Positions 42,395 through 51,535 of a stretch of 64,000 bases of DNA are shown here, in pieces. Every line of letters begins with the position of its first letter. The stretch's first letter is position 1. Source of the stretch: Streptococcus sp. 116-D4 (GTDB lineage: Bacteria; Bacillota; Bacilli; Lactobacillales; Streptococcaceae); NCBI RefSeq assembly GCF_009731465.1, contig NZ_AP021887.1, positions 1,110,001-1,174,000 on the forward strand, read 5' to 3'. The position numbers and the translations under genes are program-made. A model generated the notes under the pieces. The model did no database searches, was not told the origin of the DNA, and saw only the letters and a program-made list of their open reading frames with translations.

Positions 42395-43339
42395 CTACTG
42401 TTTTACAACTTTAAAACGATCAATCAGAACAGCAATTAAGATTACAACTCCTTTTACTACTTGTTGCCAAAATGCTGAAACACCGATAATATTAAGTCCA
42501 TTATTCAAAACCCCAATAATTAAAGCACCTATTAAGGTCCCCAGTATACGACCTTTACCTCCTGATAATGAGGTTCCCCCAAGAACAACAGCTGCAATAG
42601 CATCCATTTCATAACTAGCACCTGCTGTTGGTTGAGCAGAACTTAAGCGTGATGTTATAATCAATCCAGAAATTGAAGCCATAATACCTGAAATTGAATA
42701 AATGATAATTTTCACTTTATTTAGTTTCACACCTGATATATATGCTGCTTTTTCATTCCCTCCTATAGCATACACAGATTTACCAAATGCTGTTTTATGA
42801 AGTAAAACATATAAAACAATAAATACAATAAACATAATAATTACAGGAAATGGAATTCCGACGATGTAACCTTGCCCCAAAAATTGAAATAAGAATGTAT
42901 CACTTAATCCTTTTGTAATAGGATTCCCATTTGTATAAACAAGTGTTGCGCCTCTAAAAATAGTCATAGTTGCTAAAGTAACGATAAATGGAGCTAATTT
43001 CCCGTAGGAAATCAATAAACCATTCATCATTCCCAGAATGCAACCCAAAATTAAAGAGATGAGAATTGCTAATGTAACAGGCATTCCAGATCCTAATAGG
43101 CCAGCTGTTAGCGCACTGGATAAGGCTAAAATTGATCCAACTGATAAATCAATTCCACCTGTTAGAATAACAAAGGTCATTCCAAAAGCGATCAGTGCAT
43201 TTGATGTTACTTGCAATAGTAAATTTAACAGATTATTTGCAGTTAAAAAATTTGAATTGATAATAGTGATGACAGCCATTAAAATTATCAATGCTATTAC
43301 TGTTGTCAACTCTGACATATACTTCATAGTATTTTTCAC
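42395..43339 (-). CDS. rbsC: Ribose ABC transporter permease
   Basis: 314-residue membrane protein with about eight to ten helices, permease of the sugar BPD_transp_2 (RbsC/AraH) family. The N-terminus MKNTMKYMSELTTVIALI and motifs GGIDLSVGSILALSSALTAG, NPITKG and GGTSLSGGKGRILGTLIGALI are characteristic. One base separates it from rbsA. Confidence 0.95.
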   Translation of the reverse strand: MKNTMKYMSELTTVIALIILMAVITIINSNFLTANNLLNLLLQVTSNALIAFGMTFVILTGGIDLSVGSILALSSALTAGLLGSGMPVTLAILISLILGCILGMMNGLLISYGKLAPFIVTLATMTIFRGATLVYTNGNPITKGLSDTFLFQFLGQGYIVGIPFPVIIMFIVFIVLYVLLHKTAFGKSVYAIGGNEKAAYISGVKLNKVKIIIYSISGIMASISGLIITSRLSSAQPTAGASYEMDAIAAVVLGGTSLSGGKGRILGTLIGALIIGVLNNGLNIIGVSAFWQQVVKGVVILIAVLIDRFKVVKQ

Positions 43340-43340
43340 A

Positions 43341-44825
43341 CTATTGTCCTCCTGTAGCTAGTTGCATAACTTTTTCTTGTGTAGCTTCTTGACGTGTTAA
43401 TTCTCCACTAATTCTTCCTTCATGCATGACCATAATGCGATCACTGACCCCAATAACTTCTGGTAAATCTGAAGAAACCATAATAATCGGCACACCTCGT
43501 TCAGCCAATTCATTCATTAATTGGTAAATTTCACGCTTAGCACCAACATCTACCCCACGAGTTGGCTCATCTAGAATCAGTACTTTTGGAGCAATACCTA
43601 TCCATTTTGCTAAAACTACTTTCTGTTGATTACCACCAGAAAGTGTCCCAACTTCCTTATCTGGATAACCTGATTTAATTCGTAGCCTATCAATTAAACG
43701 TTGTACAAATACATCACTTGTTTTATTATCAAAAATGCCATTTTTAACAAAATCACGAGTACTAGGTAAAGTCATATTATCTTTAATAGAAAAATCTAAA
43801 ATCAATCCCTCATCTTTACGATCTTCTGTTAAGAAACCAATTCCATGCTTAATTGCTTCAAAAGGATTTTTAATTGTTAGTTGTTCTTCGTTTATTATAA
43901 TTTGACCAGATTTTAAAGAATCAATTCCAAAAATTGCTCGCATTATTTCAGTACGACCAGCACCCATTAAACCAGAAAAACCAAGAATTTCCCCTTGACG
44001 TACATAGAAAGAAATATCCGTAAAAGCATCACCAGAAAGATTCTTAGCTTGAAAGACAATATTCCCAATCTCAGCCTTTTTTTCTGGATAATAATCTTCT
44101 AATTCACGACCTACCATCTTCTGAACTAATTCATCCGCATTAGTCAACTTCGTTTTCTTAGTATCAATTACAAACCCATCCCTCATAACAGTTATAAGAT
44201 CTGTAATCTTAAAAATTTCTTCCATCCGATGTGAAATATAGACAATACCTACACCATCAGATTTTAATCCTTCTATCACTTTGAAAAGTGTTTCAGTTTC
44301 ACGATCGGTTAAGGCTGCTGTGGGTTCATCCATAATTAACAAGGAAACTTCTGATAATAAACATTTTGCTATTTCTATCATTTGTTGTTGTCCGACTGAT
44401 AATTGACCAATGATTGCATCTAGAGGAATAGAGATATTAAGACGTTTAAATGCTTCTTTAGCTTTCCTTTCCATACTAACTTTATCTAGAAACCCAATCG
44501 AATTTTTAATTTCTCTTCCTAAAAAAAGATTATCAAGTACAGTCATATCTGGCCAAGTATTCATTTCTTGATGAATAAAACTCAGTCCAAACCGTTCTGC
44601 CTCTTGAGGATTAGAAAATATTTTTTCTTTTCCATCAATAAAAATAGTTCCTGAAGTAGCTGGAAAAAGTCCAGTTAAAATATTCATTAAGGTTGATTTA
44701 CCTGCACCATTCTCTCCCATTAAAGCATGAACTTCTCCTGAATTAAGAACCAAATCAATACTTTCTAAAACACGATTATTCCCAAAAGATTTTGAAATGT
44801 TCTTCATTTCAATTTTCATAGGCAA
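43341..44825 (-). CDS. rbsA: Ribose ABC transporter ATPase
   Basis: 494-residue fused ATPase with two ABC domains. Domain 1: GENGAGKSTLMNIL near residue 37, signature LSVGQQQMIEIAKCL, LLIMDEPTAALTDRE. Domain 2: GFSGLMGAGRTE (degenerate Walker A, normal for the family), LSGGNQQKVVLAKWI, LILDEPTRGVDVGAK. Energises RbsC. Confidence 0.96.
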   Translation of the reverse strand: MPMKIEMKNISKSFGNNRVLESIDLVLNSGEVHALMGENGAGKSTLMNILTGLFPATSGTIFIDGKEKIFSNPQEAERFGLSFIHQEMNTWPDMTVLDNLFLGREIKNSIGFLDKVSMERKAKEAFKRLNISIPLDAIIGQLSVGQQQMIEIAKCLLSEVSLLIMDEPTAALTDRETETLFKVIEGLKSDGVGIVYISHRMEEIFKITDLITVMRDGFVIDTKKTKLTNADELVQKMVGRELEDYYPEKKAEIGNIVFQAKNLSGDAFTDISFYVRQGEILGFSGLMGAGRTEIMRAIFGIDSLKSGQIIINEEQLTIKNPFEAIKHGIGFLTEDRKDEGLILDFSIKDNMTLPSTRDFVKNGIFDNKTSDVFVQRLIDRLRIKSGYPDKEVGTLSGGNQQKVVLAKWIGIAPKVLILDEPTRGVDVGAKREIYQLMNELAERGVPIIMVSSDLPEVIGVSDRIMVMHEGRISGELTRQEATQEKVMQLATGGQ

Positions 44826-44832
44826 CTCCCTT

Positions 44833-45231
44833 CTATATAATAACTCCTGATTGCAAGATTATATTCGAATATGGTGTATCTTCCCCAGTGCGAATAACTG
44901 CCTTAACTTTAGTATTCATAGCTTTCAATTCTTCATGACTAATATATTCAATAATTATATTCGATCCTAAAAGATCTAGAACTGCTTGCCACTGTTCTTT
45001 GTTTTTTTCCTTAATTTCTTCTGCTAAGAAAATTTTTTCAATAAGTACATGATCTGAATATTCTTTTAAAACTTCTAAAAAACTTGGACTACCTTTTCTT
45101 AATGCTAAATCAATTTTATCAACACCTTTTGGAACTGGCAATCCTAAATCTCCGATACAAACCAAATCCATATGACCTAAATCATCAGCTAGTTTTGCTA
45201 TATTACTATTTAAAATCCCATATTTCTTCAT
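44833..45231 (-). CDS. rbsD: D-ribose pyranase
   Basis: 132 residues. Converts beta-pyranose to beta-furanose ribose so that RbsK can phosphorylate it. Typical features are MKKYGILNSNIAKLADDLGHMD with catalytic H20 and the C-terminal VIRTGEDTPYSNIILQSGV. It overlaps the end of rbsK by 26 bases. Confidence 0.95.
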   Translation of the reverse strand: MKKYGILNSNIAKLADDLGHMDLVCIGDLGLPVPKGVDKIDLALRKGSPSFLEVLKEYSDHVLIEKIFLAEEIKEKNKEQWQAVLDLLGSNIIIEYISHEELKAMNTKVKAVIRTGEDTPYSNIILQSGVII

Positions 45232-46117
45232 ATCCTGAATGCTCCTTTATTTCTTTCAAACTCGGCATGCCTCCTTGCGCTCCAAATCTTTGAACAGAAA
45301 GATGTGAAGCAATCGTTGCAAAGGACAATGCAACATTCATCTCTTTTCCTTTTGAGATAGCATAAGCAAAAGCACCATTAAATGTATCCCCTGCTCCTGT
45401 AGTATCAACTACTTCTGCTTTTATAGCAGGAATCTTCTGAACTGCTGTCCCATCATAATAAATAGAACCTTCAACTCCTAATGTTACAATCATTTTATTA
45501 GGATAAATTTTAATAATTTCTTCTAATTTCTTATCTGGAAAAAGCTCTGAACATTCATGCTCATTAGGAGTAATAAAATCACAAAAAGGAATCATCTCTA
45601 TATCTGTTTCTCTAACTGGTGCAGGATTGTAAAGCACCTTAACTTTATTTTCTTGACAAAATTTAGCTATAGATAGGTTGGCTTCATGTGGTATTTCATT
45701 CTGTAAAACAACAATACTTGCATCACTAATCAATTCCCACTCATTTTTCCAATCATTTGTTTTGACTAAATTATTCGCTCCAGGATAATAAACAATCCTA
45801 TTATCACCTCCATATAAAGTAATTTGTGCAACTCCTGTAGATTGTGGTACCGTTCCCACATATTCTATAGAAATATTATTATTTTGCAGATTACTTAGTA
45901 AATCTGCTGAAAAAATATCTTCTCCGACGTTTCCAAATATGTAAATATTATCTTCTACATTGGATAATCTACCAATGGCTACAGCTTGATTTGCACCTTT
46001 ACCACCTGGAACTATATTAAATGAATCCCCAAAAATCGTTTCACCTCCTTCTGGAATCCTTTTTGTTCTCATAACTAAGTCCATTGAAATACTTCCAATA
46101 ACAACAATTTTACTCAT
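45206..46117 (-). CDS. rbsK: Ribokinase
   Basis: 303-residue PfkB-family kinase making ribose-5-phosphate, which feeds prs and the pentose phosphate path. Motifs: PGGKGANQAVAIGRL near residue 37, NDWKNEWELI, DFITPNEHECSELF and the catalytic-base loop DTTGAGDTFNGAFAYAI near residue 240. Start overlaps the end of rbsR by one base (ATGA type). Confidence 0.96.
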   Translation of the reverse strand: MSKIVVIGSISMDLVMRTKRIPEGGETIFGDSFNIVPGGKGANQAVAIGRLSNVEDNIYIFGNVGEDIFSADLLSNLQNNNISIEYVGTVPQSTGVAQITLYGGDNRIVYYPGANNLVKTNDWKNEWELISDASIVVLQNEIPHEANLSIAKFCQENKVKVLYNPAPVRETDIEMIPFCDFITPNEHECSELFPDKKLEEIIKIYPNKMIVTLGVEGSIYYDGTAVQKIPAIKAEVVDTTGAGDTFNGAFAYAISKGKEMNVALSFATIASHLSVQRFGAQGGMPSLKEIKEHSGYEEIWDFK

Positions 46118-47094
46118 TACTTTCTCCTCAATGTATTTCTTTCTACGTATCTAACCGGTAGTTTAACTTTAGCTTCATCTATAGAGAACTTATTTGCCAT
46201 ATTATAGATGAGCTTTGCAGCCTGTTCTCCCATTTTATATGATGATTGGTGGATAGTTGATAAAGAAGGATAAATAAATTGACTAAGTACAATATCATCA
46301 TAACCAATGATTTGAATATCATCTGGAATTTTTTTCCCAATTGCTAAAATTTCATGAATATAAGCTATCGCATGAATATCAGAAGGTGCTATAATACTAT
46401 CAATATCTGGATTTTTTTTGAGATTCTCTTTAGCTTCTTTTTGAATTTTTTCAAAGTCAAACGTTTCACTTTCTTCAATACGAATCTCTAAAGATTTATT
46501 CCTCAAATAGTTTAAACTTGCTTCAAACCGTTCCGCAATGTTTTCAGCTTTATCATCTAAAACTTTAATAATCATAACTTGCTTAGCACCAGCATTCCAA
46601 ATTGCTTTAGCAGCCAAACGTCCACCCAACTGATTATCAGAAAAAACACCGTAACCTGTATCTTTACTAATCCGGTCAACCACAACAATAGGCAATGATA
46701 AATCTGGATATTCTTTTGTGAAATCATGTGTAGTAATAATTCCAGCAGCATTTGTTTTCAACAGCAAATTAACGTATTCATTTAAAGATTCTTGGTCTGA
46801 AATCGTGCCAACCATGATCCTATAACCTTTATCTTTCAAATATGATTCAGCTCCTCGAACCAATCTTGGGAAGAAAGGATTAGAAATATCTGGCAATAAG
46901 AGTCCTACCATTTGATTTTTTTTAGTTTTCAAAGATTGTGCTAGTACATTCGGCGTGTAATTTAATTTCTTGATAGCATTTTTTATTTTTTCTCTCGCAT
47001 CATCTCCGACATAGCCTTTTTTCGAAATATATCTTGAAACTGTTGATTTTGATACTCCTGCTTCTTCAGCAACCTGTTTTATTGTAGTCATCAC
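46117..47094 (-). CDS. rbsR: LacI-family ribose repressor
   Basis: 325 residues: N-terminal LacI HTH (TTIKQVAEEAGVSKSTVSRYISKKG) and a ribose-binding-protein-like core (VGLLLPDISNPFFPRLVRG, IIGYDDIVLSQFIYPSLSTI). First gene of the operon, so the repressor controls its own expression together with uptake and kinase genes. GGAGGAG ribosome site. Operator candidate and cre site lie directly upstream. Confidence 0.94.
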   Translation of the reverse strand: MMTTIKQVAEEAGVSKSTVSRYISKKGYVGDDAREKIKNAIKKLNYTPNVLAQSLKTKKNQMVGLLLPDISNPFFPRLVRGAESYLKDKGYRIMVGTISDQESLNEYVNLLLKTNAAGIITTHDFTKEYPDLSLPIVVVDRISKDTGYGVFSDNQLGGRLAAKAIWNAGAKQVMIIKVLDDKAENIAERFEASLNYLRNKSLEIRIEESETFDFEKIQKEAKENLKKNPDIDSIIAPSDIHAIAYIHEILAIGKKIPDDIQIIGYDDIVLSQFIYPSLSTIHQSSYKMGEQAAKLIYNMANKFSIDEAKVKLPVRYVERNTLRRK

Positions 47095-47112
47095 TCCTCC
47101 TTTTTATAGTAT

Positions 47113-47123
47113 GGAACCGTTCC
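47113..47123. promoter_or_regulatory. Candidate RbsR operator
   Basis: GGAACCGTTCC, a palindrome around one base, between the rbs -10 region and the rbsR ribosome site; the layout resembles LacI-family operators. Confidence 0.5.
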
Positions 47124-47132
47124 CTTATTTAT

Positions 47133-47161
47133 ATAGTAAGCGTTTTCTTTGTTTTTGTCAA
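47133..47161 (-). promoter_or_regulatory. rbs promoter with cre site
   Basis: TTGACA (47161-47156), 17 bp, TACTAT (47138-47133). The spacer contains AAGAAAACGCTTACTA (47149-47134), one mismatch from the CcpA consensus, so glucose repression is expected. About 75 bp of AT-rich sequence without features lies between this promoter and the right repeat copy. Confidence 0.65.
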
Positions 47162-47236
47162 TACTTTTTTAGAAATATTTTAAATTTATTTTAGAGTTTA
47201 TATGTTTTTTCCTAATCTTCTATTACTATTAGACTG

Positions 47237-47305
47237 GAAACACAATAAGACCTCCACTATATCGAGGAGGCCTTGGATCAACTGGGTTATTTAGTTAAAG
47301 ACTAG
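47237..47305 (+). pseudogene. niaR 3' remnant
   Basis: The last 22 codons and stop of niaR in the right repeat copy, with a CAA to TAA change at the third codon. No start codon or upstream niaR sequence is present. Confidence 0.8.
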
Positions 47306-47448
47306 AAGATTTTCTTTTCCCAGCCATCTTCTGTACGGTGACGGTAGAAAAATTCAGACTTGTCTGGAGCTTCCATCATCTCCATCAGAGGTAGCATATC
47401 ATAGGCCAGATCCAAGTTTGGAATCTGGTCTTTTTGCACCCAAGAAAC
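47237..47448. repeat. 212-bp direct repeat, right copy
   Basis: Same orientation as 41046-41257. This copy joins the intact mutX gene, whereas the left copy joins the intact niaR gene. Confidence 0.92.
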
Positions 47449-47769
47449 TTCTCCTTCATCTGAAGAGCGAAGGGTACCAGAGAACTCAGTTGCCTTATAA
47501 CAAATGACAATATAGCGCCCACCTGTATCTAGTGGCCAATTTTTAATGCCGACAATTTGAGGATTTTGGATAGTCAACCCTGTTTCTTCGTAGATTTCAC
47601 GAATGACAGACTCCGCAAAAGATTCGCCATTTTCTACATGGCCTCCTGGAAAGGCGTAACCAGACCAGCGATTCTCTTCAGAAGAGCGATATTGCATGAC
47701 TACTCGCTTATTTTCTAGATCTTCGATTAGACAGATGTTGGTTAAAATGGTTGCTTGGGCACGGGACAT
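47302..47769 (-). CDS. mutX: NUDIX 8-oxo-dGTP diphosphatase
   Basis: 155 residues; cleans the nucleotide pool of 8-oxo-dGTP (MutX/MutT role in streptococci). The NUDIX box is GGHVENGESFAESVIREIYEETGL, shown as G43-H45 onward with REIYEETG in the middle; FPGGHVENG precedes. Complete here, while the left repeat copy holds only its last third. Upstream ribosome site is weak. MutY and MutX in the same window cover two arms of the oxidised-guanine repair system. Confidence 0.9.
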   Translation of the reverse strand: MSRAQATILTNICLIEDLENKRVVMQYRSSEENRWSGYAFPGGHVENGESFAESVIREIYEETGLTIQNPQIVGIKNWPLDTGGRYIVICYKATEFSGTLRSSDEGEVSWVQKDQIPNLDLAYDMLPLMEMMEAPDKSEFFYRHRTEDGWEKKIF

Positions 47770-47841
47770 AGATTTGCTCGCTTTCTAAGTTATTAAATTT
47801 TCAGACTTGCTACCAGAGATTCTAGCTTCTACTTTTTAAAA

Positions 47842-48329
47842 TTATTTAGAATAAAATACCATTCGTTTTTCCTTTATAGGCTTTCCAAGTTCAAGTATCT
47901 TTTCTTGTCCATCAAAATTAAAACCCATTTTTTATAGAAAGCAATGGCTCGCTTATTATCTTTCAATACCCATAAGAAAATTTCAGAAAATTGATCAAGA
48001 GCAATCAAAGCTGCTTTCATTAACTTTTGTGCGATACCTTTTCCATAATAGTCTTTTAAAACATATAAGGCAATAATTTCACCAGCTTGAATCGTCTCAT
48101 AACGAAAGTTGCCATAACTTATAAAACCAACTACCTTCATACCATCCATCGCAATCAATGTATTTTCTGGATACTTTTGACTAAAGAATCGACACCTTTC
48201 TAATGTCATCGTCTCCTGATATTCTGCAGGCAAAAGGTCGTCATAAGCTTCTCTCCACGTTTGCCAGTGAATGAAGGATTTACCTTCTATCTCTTCAGGA
48301 ATTTCCATTGATTTGATAATAACCGCCAT
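47842..48329 (-). pseudogene. GNAT acetyltransferase, frameshifted
   Basis: N-acetyltransferase-fold protein. The open frame runs 48329-47874 (151 residues): WQTWREAYDDLLPAEYQETM near the start, acetyl-CoA loop region LYVLKDYYGKGIAQKLMKAA near residue 90 and AIAFYKK near 127. After FYKK the frame diverges from the expected GNAT ending. One base is missing from an A run (47928-47933, six A on the minus strand); with seven, the protein would continue MGFNFDGQEKILELG and end KEKRMVFYSK at 47842. Either a real recent mutation, a phase-variable tract, or a sequencing error. The truncated form may be partly active. It follows uvrB by 14 bp. Confidence 0.8.
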
Positions 48330-48343
48330 TTGTTTTCTTCCCC

Positions 48344-50332
48344 CTAATTCAACGCCTTGACTTCCAGCATCATATCGCGGATCTGAGCTGCTAGTTCAAA
48401 GTCAAGCACTTCGACGGCTTCTTGCATTTGTTTTTCTAGTTTCTTGACTAGTTCTTTGCGCTCTTGTTTATTAAGACTATTGATATCGACTTCTTTGTCT
48501 TCTTCCTTAGCAACTGCCTTGGTCACGGCAATCAGGTCACGGATTTCTTTCTTGATTGTCTGAGGTACGATACCATGTTCTTCATTATAGGCCATCTGGA
48601 TTTTGCGACGGCGGGCCGTTTCATCGATGGCACGTTGCATAGATTGAGTCATCGTGTCCGCATACATGATAACATGACCTTCACTGTTACGAGCAGCACG
48701 TCCAATGGTCTGGATTAAACCACGTTCGTTACGAAGGAAACCTTCCTTGTCAGCATCGAGAATCGCTACGAGACTCACTTCGGGAACGTCAATCCCTTCA
48801 CGGAGCAGGTTGATTCCGACCAAAACATCAAAGACACCCAAGCGCAGGTCACGAATAATCTCCGTCCGCTCCAAGGTCTTGATATCCGAGTGCATGTATT
48901 TGACCTTGATACCCATTTCTTTGAAGTAGTCAGTCAAGTCTTCAGCCATTTTCTTGGTCAAGGTGGTGATAAAGGTCCGTTCGTTCTTTTCTACACGGGC
49001 ATTGATTTCACCTAGGAGGTCATCAATCTGTCCCATAGTCGGACGAACTTCCACCTCAGGATCCAAAAGACCTGTTGGTCGAATGATTTGCTCAATTACT
49101 GTTTCAGTCTGTTCATTTTCGTAATCGCCTGGTGTCGCTGAAACGTAAACAATCTGATGCACATGGCTTTCAAACTCCTCACGACGAAGAGGTCGATTGT
49201 CCAAAGCTGATGGCAAACGGAAACCATAATTTACCAGCATTTCCTTACGCGAACGGTCTCCATTGTACATGCCCTTGATTTGTCCCATAGTCATGTGACT
49301 CTCGTCAATCATAATTAAGAAATCATCTGGGAAGAAATCTAAGAGCGTATAAGGAGGCTCGCCCTCACTCCGTCCATCCATGTGACGTGAATAGTTCTCA
49401 ACCCCGTTGGTATAACCCATCTCACGCAGCATTTCGATATCGTACTCTGTCCGCTGTTTCAAACGCTGGGCTTCAAGTAGTTTGCCATCCTTCTCAAAGA
49501 TAGCTAGTTGCTCTTCCAACTCGGCCTGAATCTTGGCAATCGCAAATTCCATATGGTCGTCATTAGTCACAAAGTGAGTCGCTGGGAAAATCGCTAAATG
49601 ATCCACTTCTCCCAATACCTGACCTGTCAATGCTTCAACCTCACGAATACGGTCAATTTCATCTCCAAAAAACTCCACGCGAAAAGCATGCTCATCACGG
49701 GAAGCTGGGAAAATTTCCACCACATCTCCCCGAACACGGAATCTTCCACGCTGAAAATCAATGTCATTGCGTTCGAACTGAATGTCCACCAAATCATTGA
49801 GCAGTTTATCTCGAGAAATCTCCAGACCTGGACGAAGACTAACAACACTATCAGAATATTCCTTTGGCGAACCCAAGCCATAGATACAAGAGACTGAAGC
49901 CACGACGATGACATCGTTACGCTCTAAAAGGGCTGAAGTCGCTGAGTGGCGGAGCTTGTCGATCTCATCATTGACAGAACTATCCTTCTCAATATAGGTA
50001 TCACTAGAAGGGACATAGGCTTCTGGCTGGTAATAATCATAGTAGGAAACAAAATACTCAACAGCATTTTCAGGGAAAAATTCCTTAAACTCCCCATAGA
50101 GCTGACCAGCTAGAGTTTTGTTATGGGCAATGACCAAAGTTGGTTTATTGACTTTGGAAATGACCTGACTCATGGTATAGGTCTTCCCTGTCCCCGTCGC
50201 CCCCATCAGAATCTGAGCTTTTTCTCCACCCTCAATGTTATCTACCAACTGTTCGATAGCTTGGGGTTGGTCGCCTGATGGTTGGTATTTTGATACTAGT
50301 TTAAATTGATTGTCTGTGATGCGATTAATCAT
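48344..50332 (-). CDS. uvrB: Excinuclease ABC subunit B
   Basis: Damage-verifying helicase-like subunit of nucleotide excision repair. 662 residues. Walker [16 protein letters not shown] (about 43-57), beta-hairpin region [25 protein letters not shown]-type [11 protein letters not shown], motif [16 protein letters not shown] and [16 protein letters not shown], and a C-terminal UVR domain ([20 protein letters not shown]) for UvrC. Extended -10 TGCTAAAAT at 50369-50361 and a GGGAGG ribosome site. Confidence 0.98.
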   Translation of the reverse strand: MINRITDNQFKLVSKYQPSGDQPQAIEQLVDNIEGGEKAQILMGATGTGKTYTMSQVISKVNKPTLVIAHNKTLAGQLYGEFKEFFPENAVEYFVSYYDYYQPEAYVPSSDTYIEKDSSVNDEIDKLRHSATSALLERNDVIVVASVSCIYGLGSPKEYSDSVVSLRPGLEISRDKLLNDLVDIQFERNDIDFQRGRFRVRGDVVEIFPASRDEHAFRVEFFGDEIDRIREVEALTGQVLGEVDHLAIFPATHFVTNDDHMEFAIAKIQAELEEQLAIFEKDGKLLEAQRLKQRTEYDIEMLREMGYTNGVENYSRHMDGRSEGEPPYTLLDFFPDDFLIMIDESHMTMGQIKGMYNGDRSRKEMLVNYGFRLPSALDNRPLRREEFESHVHQIVYVSATPGDYENEQTETVIEQIIRPTGLLDPEVEVRPTMGQIDDLLGEINARVEKNERTFITTLTKKMAEDLTDYFKEMGIKVKYMHSDIKTLERTEIIRDLRLGVFDVLVGINLLREGIDVPEVSLVAILDADKEGFLRNERGLIQTIGRAARNSEGHVIMYADTMTQSMQRAIDETARRRKIQMAYNEEHGIVPQTIKKEIRDLIAVTKAVAKEEDKEVDINSLNKQERKELVKKLEKQMQEAVEVLDFELAAQIRDMMLEVKALN

Positions 50333-50390
50333 AAGGTTCCTCCCTCGATGTGCTATTCCTATTTTAGCATACTTGTAGCATTTTCACGAA

Positions 50391-50418
50391 GAAAAGGACG
50401 GACCGAAGTCACATCCTT
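50391..50418 (-). terminator. Terminator after CAAX protease gene
   Basis: On the minus strand GGATG(T)GAC pairs with GTCCGTCC around a TTCG tetraloop, followed by TTTTC. The gene's stop codon is inside the stem. Confidence 0.6.
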
Positions 50419-51362
50419 TCATTTTCTTTCTTTAATTGATGATTGAGATAGACAATCAAAAGTAGTAAGACTAGACTTGTCATGATAGAACCTTCAATCC
50501 CAAACGACCCACCTGATAGCCAATCTTGATTGCCTTGTGGTAAAAAGGTCATCAGAGACGTTCCTGAATGCTGACCACTAACTAAAATCCCAAAGAGATT
50601 TCCCTGAGCAAAATTCCAGGCTCCATGAATACCTGCAACACCCCAAACTGTATCGGTTTTGAGAAGGTAAAGAGCCATGGCAACTCCGAATAAAAAGAGA
50701 TTCACTAGAGATAGAGGAGTGAGGCCCGAATTCCCCATATGAAGTAGGGTAAAGAATAGGCTAGATATAAGAACAGCAAGTTTTAGATTGGTTCTTGAGG
50801 CCAATTGAGGAAGGAGCCAAGCACGGGCCACCACTTCTTCTGTTGTCCCCTGTAATATCCAAAATGGGATAGTAAAGACAACAAAGGTAAGAGAATAAGG
50901 ATTCAAGTGAATAGACTCCAAACGATATTGCCCTAAAGCTACTAAACCTAACAAGGTCAGAAGAAAAAGTGTCAGACCTAGCCCAAAGCCCTTCAGAAGA
51001 CTGCTGAGGAAATTCTCTCTATAGAATCCCAAGGTTCGAATAGGTCTTTTTTCTACTTTTTTTGTCCATCTGAACACAGTGGTGAGTATAAAACCAAAGG
51101 CCAGCAATTCTAAAATTAAATGAAAGTCACTTGATTTATCCGTCAAGCTCGCATACAAAGTTTGCAAGTAGGTTGCAAGATTTTGACCAGTCTCTCCAAA
51201 ATTCCTAGCAAGTCCGATAAGAGCTAGCAAACTAATACCATACAGAGTAAAAGCCACAAACTCTCCTATGAAGACAAAAACAAGGGCTATCAAGGGGCTT
51301 GTGTAAATGTTTAAACTCATTTTTGAAGCTTGGAAGTCTTTAAATATTCTTTTGTTCTTCAA
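50409..51362 (-). CDS. CPBP (CAAX-like) membrane protease
   Basis: Membrane protein of the CPBP/Abi intramembrane protease family. The frame extends to 51587, but that part covers a promoter; I choose the TTG at 51362 (MKNKRIFKDFQASKM after start) with GAGGA seven bases before, giving 317 residues; the ATG at 51320 is an alternative. About eight hydrophobic segments. Family motifs: EEVVARAWLLPQL (EEXXXR), a following FFTLLHMGN and the third motif HGAWNF. Function unknown; relatives act in bacteriocin self-immunity or protein processing. An extended -10 TGCTATAAT lies at 51405-51397. Confidence 0.8.
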   Translation of the reverse strand: MKNKRIFKDFQASKMSLNIYTSPLIALVFVFIGEFVAFTLYGISLLALIGLARNFGETGQNLATYLQTLYASLTDKSSDFHLILELLAFGFILTTVFRWTKKVEKRPIRTLGFYRENFLSSLLKGFGLGLTLFLLTLLGLVALGQYRLESIHLNPYSLTFVVFTIPFWILQGTTEEVVARAWLLPQLASRTNLKLAVLISSLFFTLLHMGNSGLTPLSLVNLFLFGVAMALYLLKTDTVWGVAGIHGAWNFAQGNLFGILVSGQHSGTSLMTFLPQGNQDWLSGGSFGIEGSIMTSLVLLLLIVYLNHQLKKENERM

Positions 51363-51445
51363 ATCCCTGTCCTCTTTTCTTCTATTATATACTATTATTA
51401 TAGCACTTTGTGGAAGCAGTTCAAGAAAGAAATAAAGAGCTTTAA

Positions 51446-51463
51446 TGTTATATCTTCTAACAT
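51446..51463. promoter_or_regulatory. GlnR box before glnP
   Basis: TGTTA-TATCTTC-TAACAT matches the GlnR consensus TGTNA-N7-TNACAT completely. It sits 14 bp upstream of the -35 hexamer. GlnR control of glnPQ is known in pneumococcus. Confidence 0.75.
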
Positions 51464-51477
51464 AAAAGTTCCTAGAT

Positions 51478-51506
51478 TTGCATTTTTTAGTTTTTTCTGA
51501 TATAAT
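51478..51506 (+). promoter_or_regulatory. glnPQ promoter
   Basis: TTGCAT (51478-51483), 17 bp, TATAAT (51501-51506) with extended TGA; AAAGGAG ribosome site before the ATG at 51536. Confidence 0.8.
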
Positions 51507-51535
51507 GGGAAAATATTCGGAAAAGGAGACTAAAA

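Larger units (their letters stand above)
41258..47236. other. rbs genomic island
   Basis: About 6 kb that holds only rbsRKDACB and their regulatory region, lying exactly between the two copies of the direct repeat. The sequence is visibly more AT-rich than its surroundings and rich in isoleucine, asparagine and lysine codons ending in A/T. No transposase, integrase or inverted ends, so it looks like a gain by homologous recombination rather than by an insertion sequence. Confidence 0.75.

Noticed and set aside
41258..47236. A transposon or integrative element carrying rbs
   Set aside because: No transposase, integrase, terminal inverted repeats or short target duplication; the flanks are 212 bp of diverged gene sequence instead.
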